From contig JAISBG010000762.1 in NCBI GenBank assembly GCA_031266315.1, positions 1-9,019 of the forward strand: a DNA stretch of 9,019 nt, read 5' to 3'. Origin of the DNA: Planctomycetaceae bacterium (GTDB lineage: Bacteria; Planctomycetota; Planctomycetia; Pirellulales; Thermoguttaceae). A program made the position numbers and the translations under genes. Below the pieces are notes generated by a model that was not told where the DNA came from, made no database searches, and saw only the letters and a list, made by a program, of their open reading frames with translations. Shown in pieces: positions 1 to 5,398 of this stretch (within the stretch, counting starts at the first letter, position 1; each line of letters opens with the position of its first letter).

Positions 1-150
1 TGGCTAGAACGAAGTTACATCAGAGACCAGTAATCGAAAATAATTTAACGTTTAATCAATTAAATCAATCGAATCAAAACTACAACGACTTGGAGTTTTC
101 CCGTCGAGTAAACTATTACCGGATTTCATTTGTCCGCTAGAATCATTCAC

Positions 151-188
151 CGAACACTAATTGATTCTAATCTGCCAGCAAGTGTTCG
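151..188. repeat. 8-bp perfect inverted repeat
   Basis: CGAACACT at 151-158 is the exact reverse complement of AGTGTTCG at 181-188, with 22 bases between. It could form a stem-loop in a minus-strand transcript or be a dyad operator. No T-run follows on either strand, so it does not look like an intrinsic terminator. Confidence 0.4.
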
Positions 189-213
189 CCTTATACGACG
201 GCTATTACGGCTA

Positions 214-235
214 AACAATAATTGTTCGCAACAAT
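214..235. repeat. Overlapping AACAAT/ATTGTT hairpins
   Basis: AACAAT (214-219), ATTGTT (221-226) and AACAAT (230-235) lie in a row. The middle word can pair with either neighbour, with a loop of 1 or 3 bases, so two mutually exclusive small hairpins are possible. The same word recurs at 252-257, 275-280 and 351-356. Confidence 0.35.
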
Positions 236-329
236 CAAAAATGTTACAAAGAACAATAATAATGTTATACACTAATTGTTTTAACTCCGTAATCAGCAAC
301 TTCTTTTTGTGCGCTTAACTAAGAATAGT

Positions 330-373
330 AAAAAAGATAGGTTAATACAAAACAATTGTCCCAGATTTAATTC
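330..373 (-). repeat. 44-bp repeated element, copy 1
   Basis: This matches 1023-1066 without gaps at 35 of 44 positions, including a perfect 14-bp core (GTCCCAGATTTAAT at 358-371). On the minus strand the order is the ATTAAATCTGGGAC core, then TTGTTT, then TATCTTTT. Copy 1 starts 12 bases past the stop of the Rad50 C-terminal half gene and points into the gene-free left edge. The mismatches show no third-codon-position bias, which argues for a DNA or RNA signal rather than a coding repeat. A phage-specific promoter or operator is the leading guess. Confidence 0.55.
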
Positions 374-384
374 GGAGCAATACA

Positions 385-960
385 CTAGCCGATTTGAACC
401 ACTTCACCGATTTCCAATTCTCTGATATAAGTTACCATAACAAATTGGAAATCCAATTCTTTCGATAGCGTTTCAATCAAATCCCGTATCGGGAACCGAT
501 ATCCAACACTTAAAAATCGAAACGGTTCATCTAAAATCAATAACCTTCGATACCTGACACTCGATAGTATTAACGCCGATAACCGTAATCCAAAAGCAGC
601 AACATCCAGTACCCCGCCCCCGCTTTGTGTCATCGGGTCATAAACTTCACCGTTACGAACAAACTGCATCACCGCTTCAACTTTACCGCGTTTTTGTTCA
701 AATACGATCCGAAATTCATAAGCGTTTTCCCCAAACACCGCTTTCAAACACCGTGTTACAATATCCGATACCGACCGGTGAACTGTTGTTTGGATTTGAG
801 CACATATCGCTTGCAATATCGTATTCGTATCCTGTAACACACTACGGCGATTTAACAACGTTTCATAATCGGACTTTTCCCGCTCCAACGAAACCAAAAA
901 AGAACGACGTTCCGATAAACATTGGTCTAGCCGCTCCCGATATTGCAACAGATTATTCAT
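385..960 (-). CDS. Split Rad50/SbcC-like ATPase, C-terminal half
   Basis: This 191-aa protein carries the C-terminal half of an SMC/Rad50 ATPase head. Residues 1-50 are a short coiled coil. The ABC signature is at 113-116 (SGGG, followed by VLDVAAFGLRLSAL), and Walker B is LLILDEPF at 140-147 with D144 and the catalytic E145. It has no Walker A and no CxxC hook; these lie in the separate gene at 3238-4452, so the two products must assemble to make a working head, together with the Mre11 encoded between them. The position usually held by the H-loop histidine reads T177-Y178, so that histidine is replaced by tyrosine. The ATG is preceded by a G-rich stretch (GGGGCGGGTGGG) rather than a classic ribosome site. 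The stop is TAG. A 44-bp element lies 62 bases upstream. Confidence 0.85.
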   Translation of the reverse strand: MNNLLQYRERLDQCLSERRSFLVSLEREKSDYETLLNRRSVLQDTNTILQAICAQIQTTVHRSVSDIVTRCLKAVFGENAYEFRIVFEQKRGKVEAVMQFVRNGEVYDPMTQSGGGVLDVAAFGLRLSALILSSVRYRRLLILDEPFRFLSVGYRFPIRDLIETLSKELDFQFVMVTYIRELEIGEVVQIG

Positions 961-1022
961 TACCCACCCGCCCCATTAGAAATCGCTCCAGATACACCGG
1001 AATCAACGATTACATAAATTCG

Positions 1023-1066
1023 ACAAAAGATACAATAAAACCAAACAACCGTCCCAGATTTAATCC
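1023..1066 (-). repeat. 44-bp repeated element, copy 2
   Basis: This is the second copy of the element at 330-373 (35/44 identical, ungapped; perfect core 1051-1064). It sits between the coiled-coil gene (stop at 1094) and the Rad50 C-terminal half gene (start at 960), in the same minus-strand orientation as copy 1. A conserved TATCTTTT lies at its downstream end, 63 bases from the ATG. The position suits a promoter or leader element for the C-terminal half gene. TTGTTT and TATCTT are only 10 bases apart, so ordinary sigma-70 spacing does not fit. Confidence 0.55.
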
Positions 1067-1093
1067 TGTCCAATCCGGAACGATTTTAACAAA

Positions 1094-1339
1094 TTAACTT
1101 AGCATACTTTCCCACTTCTCTTGGAAATTTTCGTACTCCGAAGTGAATTGCGTCTCCGCTTTTTCGTACTGGCGGCGCATCTTCGCCTGTAACTCTTGCG
1201 CCTCCTCCAACGTTTCCACACCAAACTCTGATTTCAGGTTTTTCAGAACCTCTTCAATAATACCCTGTAACTTATCAGACTTGCTCTGCCATTTGTCTAT
1301 CTTGGCTTTCATGTCAGAATACTGTTTCGTTGTCAACAT
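1094..1339 (-). CDS. Small coiled-coil protein next to split Rad50
   Basis: The product is 81 aa from the ATG at 1339; a TTG two codons upstream is less likely. AGAAGA about 8 bases before the ATG is a weak ribosome site. Nearly the whole protein is charged heptad-like helix in two segments (about residues 1-37 and 43-81), separated by a short linker reading EFGVETLEEA. There are no cysteines or enzymatic motifs. Its place between Mre11 and the Rad50 C-terminal half suggests an accessory coil. The Rad50 N-terminal half stops at its zinc hook and the C-terminal half has only about 50 residues of coil, so this protein could supply part of the missing return arm. That role is inference. Downstream lies a 133-base gap holding repeat copy 2. 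Confidence 0.65.
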   Translation of the reverse strand: MLTTKQYSDMKAKIDKWQSKSDKLQGIIEEVLKNLKSEFGVETLEEAQELQAKMRRQYEKAETQFTSEYENFQEKWESMLS

Positions 1340-1371
1340 GTTCAAATCTTCTAAAGGTTTAACTAAAACGA

Positions 1372-1713
1372 TTAACTAATTGTTACTTTATGTTCAACAT
1401 TTGAATAAAAAAATCGACAGACCCGCTGCTTTATCTCAAACATCGATTCCCCTTTGCCATTCCAATATTGTATCACCTTCAAATTAAGGTAATCGTACAT
1501 CGTAATGTACGATAACCACCGTCCCGCCTTATGTTGCGTCAACCACTGCATTCGCAACAACCGCTCCCTGTATTCCTTCAAATTAATAGGAGACCAAAAA
1601 TCATTCGGCTCCGACGCCAGCATGTCCCCCTTCAAAAACGGGAATAATCTATTATCCGCTACATTATCTAACTCATACACCTTCGATACGTTAATATCTT
1701 CCAACTCATCCAT
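1372..1713 (-). CDS. Hypothetical protein following Mre11
   Basis: I do not recognise this 113-aa protein. I chose the ATG at 1713 because GGAG lies 10 bases upstream and the ATG overlaps the Mre11 stop (ATGGATGA), a usual translational-coupling layout. A longer frame opens at GTG 1767 or ATG 1758, overlapping Mre11 by up to 62 bases without a ribosome site. The sequence begins acidic (MDELEDINV) and becomes rich in aromatic and basic residues, including RMQWLTQHKAGRWLSYITMY and later RVCRFFYSNVEHK. No membrane segment, signal peptide or metal motif is evident. Its coupling to mre11 and its place within the Mre11-Rad50 cluster suggest a partner of that complex, which is inference only. Confidence 0.6.
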   Translation of the reverse strand: MDELEDINVSKVYELDNVADNRLFPFLKGDMLASEPNDFWSPINLKEYRERLLRMQWLTQHKAGRWLSYITMYDYLNLKVIQYWNGKGESMFEIKQRVCRFFYSNVEHKVTIS

Positions 1714-2644
1714 GACGGGTAATCTCCAATAATCCGGTGATTTCTGTACGAACAGCATCCGATACACTGTGCATCACCATATATTGTGCAATCGCCTCTT
1801 CAATGTCAATACCATTCAACGAAATTTTCGATAAGTAATTTACAAAATTATCAATTTCTACGTTTTCCTCACTCTTTGTTTCTTGTACCTTTATCGATAA
1901 AATATCCTTATTTACCGGAACATAAACCGGCTTCACATCGCTATTATCGTACACCAAACCAACCATAGGACAATAGTCAACCTCATCAATATTGCGACGA
2001 TAAAAAGTACCTCCGTTAAAAATTATTTGATGCCTATTGACTCTTTTCAAAAATCCCTTATGATTATCTCCAAAGTGAAGAATATCATAATTTCCAGCAG
2101 ATTGAGAATGTTCCTCCACTGATTTTTCTGTCGGTGCCCCAGAGTACGAAAAACCCGACTGCCAACAATAATCGTGGATAACCGCAATGTGTACACTATT
2201 AGAACGTTCGGAAATTGGATGCTCCGGGTCGTGTAACGGGAACCCAAACGGAAAACCGTAAAGGAATAATGTTGTAGTAGAGAGTTCGATGGAAAGAGGT
2301 TTATCGTGCGGAATATTTATCAACTTTCCCGCTTCTACAAGAGTCCAATAAGCCGACTTTTTTATCTCCGACAACGAGTGGAAAGGGAGGTCGTGTTGCC
2401 CAGCAACAGCGTAAAAAGTTGGGGCTTCGGCTAGAACACGATTTATCAATGCGGGCGGAGTATTCCATCTATCGAAAACGTCCCCCGCTACAACAATAGG
2501 CGGATTGTCATGTTCTTTCTGTAACTCTTTTAAGAAACGTACTTGTCTCATCATCGCATCATACCAGTTCGGCTCATTGTTTCTGGCTATTGGCGGATTA
2601 TGAGAAAAGTGAATATCTGATACCAAGATGGCGATGACGGTCAT
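1706..2644 (-). CDS. Mre11/SbcD-like nuclease
   Basis: This 312-aa calcineurin-fold phosphoesterase has the Mre11/SbcD layout. Motif I is SDIHFSHN (D10, H12), motif II GDVFDRW (D55, D58), motif III GQHD (82-85), motif IV VIHD (H157) and motif V GDNH (192-195), followed by GGTFYRRNIDE at 211-221, which resembles the GSxxR segment after the Mre11 core. A C-terminal helical region (about 265-310) may be the Rad50-binding part. In the family this enzyme, with Rad50, trims DNA double-strand ends and opens hairpins. Two variations stand out: the GNHD asparagine is glutamine (Q83), and the first histidine of GHxH is aspartate (D193). The ATG has no visible Shine-Dalgarno site and follows a 289-base gap. 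The TGA stop overlaps the next start. Confidence 0.88.
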   Translation of the reverse strand: MTVIAILVSDIHFSHNPPIARNNEPNWYDAMMRQVRFLKELQKEHDNPPIVVAGDVFDRWNTPPALINRVLAEAPTFYAVAGQHDLPFHSLSEIKKSAYWTLVEAGKLINIPHDKPLSIELSTTTLFLYGFPFGFPLHDPEHPISERSNSVHIAVIHDYCWQSGFSYSGAPTEKSVEEHSQSAGNYDILHFGDNHKGFLKRVNRHQIIFNGGTFYRRNIDEVDYCPMVGLVYDNSDVKPVYVPVNKDILSIKVQETKSEENVEIDNFVNYLSKISLNGIDIEEAIAQYMVMHSVSDAVRTEITGLLEITRHG

Positions 2645-2933
2645 TGGCTGTGTTCTATGTTTAATTTGATTATGTTGAACAGACTTATTCTTTACCGATT
2701 TAATTCTAAATTTGTTTTAACGCTGTACTACGGTTTATTTATCTCTATTTACTTTAACTGTTTTATTTGCGTTGTTATTCATTATCTAATTGTTTTAGAG
2801 GGGGCTTTAGTGATTTGCTATAATTGTTGCGGCAACGGACGTACCTTCATCGTTAAAAATGGGATTTGTTGTATTTGGTGATGTTCACTATATTACAGGA
2901 AACATTATGACCGGTTTTATTTGATTTTCTTTT
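2645..2933. other. 289-base gap upstream of mre11
   Basis: No convincing minus-strand gene is present; the longest ATG frame there is 15 codons. The plus strand carries a 74-codon frame (2657-2881) that I doubt as a whole. Its last 23 codons, from a GTG at 2810 preceded by AGAGGGGG, spell a tiny protein with CxxCxGxG (CYNCCGNG). The gap probably holds the mre11 promoter, but I see no good -35/-10 pair. Confidence 0.4.
2810..2881 (+). CDS. Possible 23-aa zinc-finger-like mini-ORF (doubtful)
   Basis: The frame runs from a GTG at 2810 to TGA at 2881. AGAGGGGG lies about 5 bases upstream and could act as a ribosome site. The peptide contains CYNCCGNG, a match to the CxxCxGxG half-site of DnaJ-type zinc fingers, and ends GICCIW. 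It would be the only plus-strand gene in the window, it has just one half-site, and the surrounding frame looks random, so chance or a decayed fragment is likely. Confidence 0.15.
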   Translation: MICYNCCGNGRTFIVKNGICCIW

Positions 2934-3284
2934 TTACCGGTTTAGAGGTTTTCTTTTTTTTGCTGGTTTTGGTATTTCTTTATTTTCTTTTGTGCCTAAT
3001 ACCTGTAATTTATTCCGAAGTTTATTCTCATATATATTAGTTTTATCAGATAATGTACGTAAAGAATCAAATAATGTAGATGAAGAATTATAATCTAAAG
3101 AATTAAAATTACTTGGATTGGAATAGATGTTTAGTTCTTCTAAATAGACTGATTTTGCTTTACTAATTAGTTTTAAAATATCATCTTTTAATTTACATGG
3201 TATGCCTTGTGCGTCTTGAATATTTTGAGTTATTATTTCATATTGCCTGTCCGCAAATAGGACAGACTCCTTCCAATTGCTCAT
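2934..3284 (-). CDS. Hypothetical protein overlapping Rad50 N-half
   Basis: This is a 116-aa protein of unknown function. Its ATG lies inside the 3' end of the Rad50 N-terminal half gene (47-base overlap, frame +1). The purine-rich GGAAAGAG about 7 bases before the ATG supports this start, and there is no later methionine in the frame. The protein is mostly helical-looking, with an asparagine/serine-rich middle (about 55-70) and a lysine-rich tail ending PKPAKKRKPLNR that could contact DNA. Its sequence appears more AT-rich than the flanking genes. One cysteine (residue 30) and no enzyme motif are visible. A +1 frameshift in the overlap would fuse it to the zinc-hook end of the Rad50 half; no clear slippery site is seen, so a separate gene is the simpler reading. 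Confidence 0.55.
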   Translation of the reverse strand: MSNWKESVLFADRQYEIITQNIQDAQGIPCKLKDDILKLISKAKSVYLEELNIYSNPSNFNSLDYNSSSTLFDSLRTLSDKTNIYENKLRNKLQVLGTKENKEIPKPAKKRKPLNR

Positions 3285-4452
3285 GTAAGTCTCTTTCCGA
3301 TTCTTGTAGTTGGTTATGTGCTTCGTTATATTGGTTCGTCATGTCGGTCAGTTGGTCGATGAGTTCCGATAATCGGTTGGATTGTTTTTGTCTTGACGTT
3401 GTTTTTTCTAGTAAAGTGGCTAAAGGTGATGCGTCCGGAACTTCTTCGATGTTTTGCGATATAAGATTGGCGAGTTTATCGTATTGGGATTTTTGGTTGT
3501 AAAGATTCTCAAAGAGATTTCGTAATGGAGTTACATCAGGGAACTCTTGAATATCAGGAACATTAAACAGGATATTAGTCAAAGAATCATATTGAGTTTT
3601 TGGGCTGTGGGCGTGTTGGAATATTTGTTTTAGACTCTGGAGTAACGGGAAAGATTCCGTAATGTTCGGGTACGAGTCAATAAGCGATGTGATACGTTGG
3701 AAGGCTGTTTGTTGTTGAACGGCTTCCTCATATTGGGGGGTTAGGTGCTGAAAATCATGGATTATCTCGTTGGCAATATCTATCTCTGTTTGAGATTGAG
3801 CGATTTTATCAATGATGTCCGTGAGTTTTGATATTTGCGTTTCGGTTTTCTGTAAGTTGCTCTGTTGGTCTTCTAAGGATTTCAAAATAGTATCAGCGTT
3901 TTCTGTCCACTCTGTTTCTTTTATTGATTTTTCTAACGATGTAACACGACCGGCTGTTACGTCTAATTCCGATTGGGCTTTGCGGAGATTGGAACCAGAG
4001 GTTTGCATAATTCGGTCAAGCCACGCAATGTCAGCAATCGAATTAAGTTCCTTCGCCAACTGACCGGGCGTTAGGGTGAACCAGAAAATTGGAGAATGTT
4101 GTGACGAAATATTAATCTCGCCGATGTTCAGGATTTTTGCAATGTCGGAGGGAACCTCCCTGCCTACCGCGTTACGCTCTTCTTCATTCTCCAACACATA
4201 CCCGTTAACACTGGAACTTTTGCGACGGGCAATTTGACCGTAGTTTAAAATATCTAGTTGGACAAAACATTTCTTTTTACCGTGAGTGATAAAAGAATCA
4301 CCTTGTAACGAATTGAGGCAAAGCCATTGCAACGCTCGGACTATTGCCGATTTGCCGGAATCGGATTCGCCTACAATCGTCGTTATTTGTGATAACGGGA
4401 TTTCTAGGTTACGATGATTCTGGAAGTTGTGGAGTCTTAAGCGTGTAAACAT
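3238..4452 (-). CDS. Split Rad50/SbcC-like ATPase, N-terminal half with zinc hook
   Basis: The protein has 404 aa. It opens as a Rad50/SbcC head (FTRLRLHNFQNH) with Walker A GESDSGKS at 28-35 and a likely Q-loop at Q118 (SSQHSPIFW). From about 145 it is coiled coil. Residues 246-352 form three diverged repeats of about 36 residues sharing the pattern Y-x2-L-x2-I/L-x4-P-D-x3-P-L. The chain ends CPICGQAI, so the zinc-hook CxxC (C397, C400) is only eight residues from the terminus. Signature, Walker B and the return coil are missing here and appear, with a much shorter coil, in the gene at 385-960. Two such halves could pair through the hook. There is no Shine-Dalgarno site, but an extended -10 promoter lies just upstream. 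The stop is TGA. Confidence 0.88.
   Translation of the reverse strand: MFTRLRLHNFQNHRNLEIPLSQITTIVGESDSGKSAIVRALQWLCLNSLQGDSFITHGKKKCFVQLDILNYGQIARRKSSSVNGYVLENEEERNAVGREVPSDIAKILNIGEINISSQHSPIFWFTLTPGQLAKELNSIADIAWLDRIMQTSGSNLRKAQSELDVTAGRVTSLEKSIKETEWTENADTILKSLEDQQSNLQKTETQISKLTDIIDKIAQSQTEIDIANEIIHDFQHLTPQYEEAVQQQTAFQRITSLIDSYPNITESFPLLQSLKQIFQHAHSPKTQYDSLTNILFNVPDIQEFPDVTPLRNLFENLYNQKSQYDKLANLISQNIEEVPDASPLATLLEKTTSRQKQSNRLSELIDQLTDMTNQYNEAHNQLQESERDLHEQLEGVCPICGQAI
3397..3717 (-). repeat. Three diverged ~36-residue repeats in the Rad50 coil
   Basis: Residues 246-282, 283-318 and 319-352 of the Rad50 N-terminal half align as repeats. Units two and three are the most alike (TQYDSLTNIL / SQYDKLANLI, then FPDVTPLRNLFENL / VPDASPLATLLEKT). 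A partial fourth unit starts at 353. Prolines recur in each unit, so this part is unlikely to be one continuous coiled coil. Confidence 0.5.
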
Positions 4453-4458
4453 AATTAA

Positions 4459-4486
4459 ATTATATCACGAAAAATAGACAATACAA
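4459..4486 (-). promoter_or_regulatory. Candidate promoter for the Rad50 N-half
   Basis: On the minus strand TTGTAT (4486-4481) and TATAAT (4464-4459) are separated by 16 bases, with TGA just before TATAAT giving an extended -10. The -10 ends only 6 bases from the ATG at 4452, so a transcript would be leaderless or nearly so. This fits the absence of a Shine-Dalgarno site. The spacing and extended -10 match the rloA promoter. Confidence 0.35.
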
Positions 4487-4491
4487 ATAAA

Positions 4492-5133
4492 TTATGGTAT
4501 AAATAATTGGAATCGGCATAATTCCGGCACGCAAACAAATCGGGTTCCTTCAATCGTCTCGTCAAACCAAACGTGATGATGTCCGAATATCCAATAATCC
4601 GGTTTAACAGATATTAAATCAAAGGCAGTCTGCATTGCTTGCTCTGTGCGCGCTGTGATAACTGTCGGTGCATATTTAACAATGTCGCCTAATCCCCTGC
4701 ACACTAATTCTTGCTGAAGAAGAACAGGGCAAACATGAGAAACAATAATTTTTGGTTTGTTCTCGACGATTTCATCAATCGCCATTCGGAGATTCCAATG
4801 ACTCATTTCTTCATCGGCAAACCAGTCAATACCTTCCACTCGGATATATCTATCGATTGAGAGTCCGCCGCGAAATGCGTACATCTCAACACCACCAAGT
4901 CGGAACAAACCGTTGACCGGAAATGAGCGGGATTCGCGTAACCAAGTATTGATTACCGGATAATTATCGTGATTGCCAGGCACAAAACGATGATGATTCG
5001 TATCAATATTGTACAACTTAGAATAATCAAATCCCATGTCGCCAAGTTGCACGGAAAAATCAACGTCTTCAATCAGTTTCAGATATTTGTCAATATGACC
5101 GTGAACGTCCCCAATAAATGTAATAGTAGGCAT
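4492..5133 (-). CDS. Calcineurin-like metallophosphoesterase
   Basis: This 213-aa protein carries the complete metallophosphoesterase set: GDVHGH (D9, H11), GDMG (D32), GNHD (N54, H55), SHVCP (H133) and GHHH (184-187). The size and simple core fit small single-domain phosphatases or 2',3'-cyclic phosphodiesterase-like enzymes rather than the larger Mre11. I cannot tell whether the substrate is a phosphoprotein, a nucleotide or nucleic acid. Unlike the Mre11 in this window, all metal ligands are canonical, so it should be active. It stands first in the repair module, 39 bases before the Rad50 N-half, and follows a 265-base gap. No Shine-Dalgarno site precedes the ATG. A role with Mre11-Rad50 is suggested only by position. 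Confidence 0.85.
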   Translation of the reverse strand: MPTITFIGDVHGHIDKYLKLIEDVDFSVQLGDMGFDYSKLYNIDTNHHRFVPGNHDNYPVINTWLRESRSFPVNGLFRLGGVEMYAFRGGLSIDRYIRVEGIDWFADEEMSHWNLRMAIDEIVENKPKIIVSHVCPVLLQQELVCRGLGDIVKYAPTVITARTEQAMQTAFDLISVKPDYWIFGHHHVWFDETIEGTRFVCVPELCRFQLFIP

Positions 5134-5398
5134 TAGTTTTTGTGTCGGTGTATTTTGTTAAAGAACAACCATGAAATCGATAACGTTCCGTTTAATAGAA
5201 TTTCAAATATACGGCAAAGCCGATGTATTGTAAGAATATCTCATTTTACTAAGACTATGAGATTACGAACAATTTCTATAGAATAGATCTCTGTAGAAAA
5301 CAATTATTCAGAGAGTTGAAAAATTGCCAGAAAACATATCGGTAGAAAACAGTCAGATTCAAACTTGAATTGTTGCTGATAAGAAAACGATATTTAGT
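5134..5398. other. 265-base gap between rloB and the phosphoesterase gene
   Basis: There is no gene here. A 7-bp inverted repeat (ATCTCAT 5238-5244, ATGAGAT 5257-5263) could be a weak terminator or operator but lacks a T-run. AGAAAAC recurs four times in about 95 bases (5295, 5329, 5344, 5382), with GTAGAAAACA exact at 5293-5302 and 5342-5351. AACAAT/ATTGTT occurs at 5268, 5299 and 5369. A poor TTGTTT-17-TATAGA pair on the minus strand near 5278-5306 could serve the phosphoesterase gene. Confidence 0.4.
5293..5389. repeat. Four short AGAAAAC direct repeats
   Basis: AGAAAAC starts at 5295, 5329, 5344 and 5382. Two copies extend to the exact decamer GTAGAAAACA (5293-5302, 5342-5351). The spacing is irregular (34, 15 and 38 bases), which argues against classic iterons; regulator sites upstream of the phosphoesterase gene remain possible. 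Confidence 0.3.

Larger units (their letters stand above)
1..384. other. Gene-free left edge with inverted repeats
   Basis: I see no supportable coding region here. A 62-codon plus-strand frame begins with TTG, has no ribosome site and resembles nothing; minus-strand frames are under 31 codons. The stretch holds a perfect 8-bp inverted repeat (CGAACACT 151-158, AGTGTTCG 181-188), a 10-bp direct repeat ACACTAATTG (154-163 and 269-278), several AACAAT/ATTGTT words, and one copy of a 44-bp element shared with 1023-1066. It lies downstream of the Rad50 C-terminal half gene and could be a long leader for a gene beyond the left edge, a non-coding RNA, or a regulatory region. Confidence 0.5.

Noticed and set aside
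130..318. 62-codon plus-strand frame from TTG
   Set aside because: No ribosome site, weak start codon, no similarity to anything known to me, and opposite to all other genes.
386..400. GGTTCAAATC on the minus strand, resembling a tRNA T-loop
   Set aside because: It encodes the end of the Rad50 C-half (VVQIG), and the flanks cannot form a five-pair T-stem or an acceptor stem.
1023..1093. Reading the coiled-coil gene through its TAA would add a hydrophobic tail, and repeat copy 1 encodes a similar peptide (LNLG-x-LF)
   Set aside because: Differences between the copies fall equally on all codon positions and no shared start codon exists, so DNA-level conservation is the better explanation.
627..1097. 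156-codon plus-strand frame, and a shorter one at 625-837
   Set aside because: Mostly antisense to the Rad50 C-half, whose motifs are clear; composition looks random and there is no ribosome site.
2657..2881. 74-codon plus-strand hydrophobic frame
   Set aside because: T-rich DNA on this strand yields spurious hydrophobic frames; only the last 23 codons have any feature of interest.
2859..2923. Short plus-strand frame reading MGFVVFGDVHYITG, like the start of a metallophosphoesterase
   Set aside because: It stops after about 21 codons, with no further motifs in nearby frames; a four-residue GDVH match can arise by chance.
2907..2943. ACCGGT repeated around the stop of the 116-aa gene as a possible terminator stem
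   Set aside because: Only 6 bp with a loop of more than 20 bases and no T-run on the transcribed strand.
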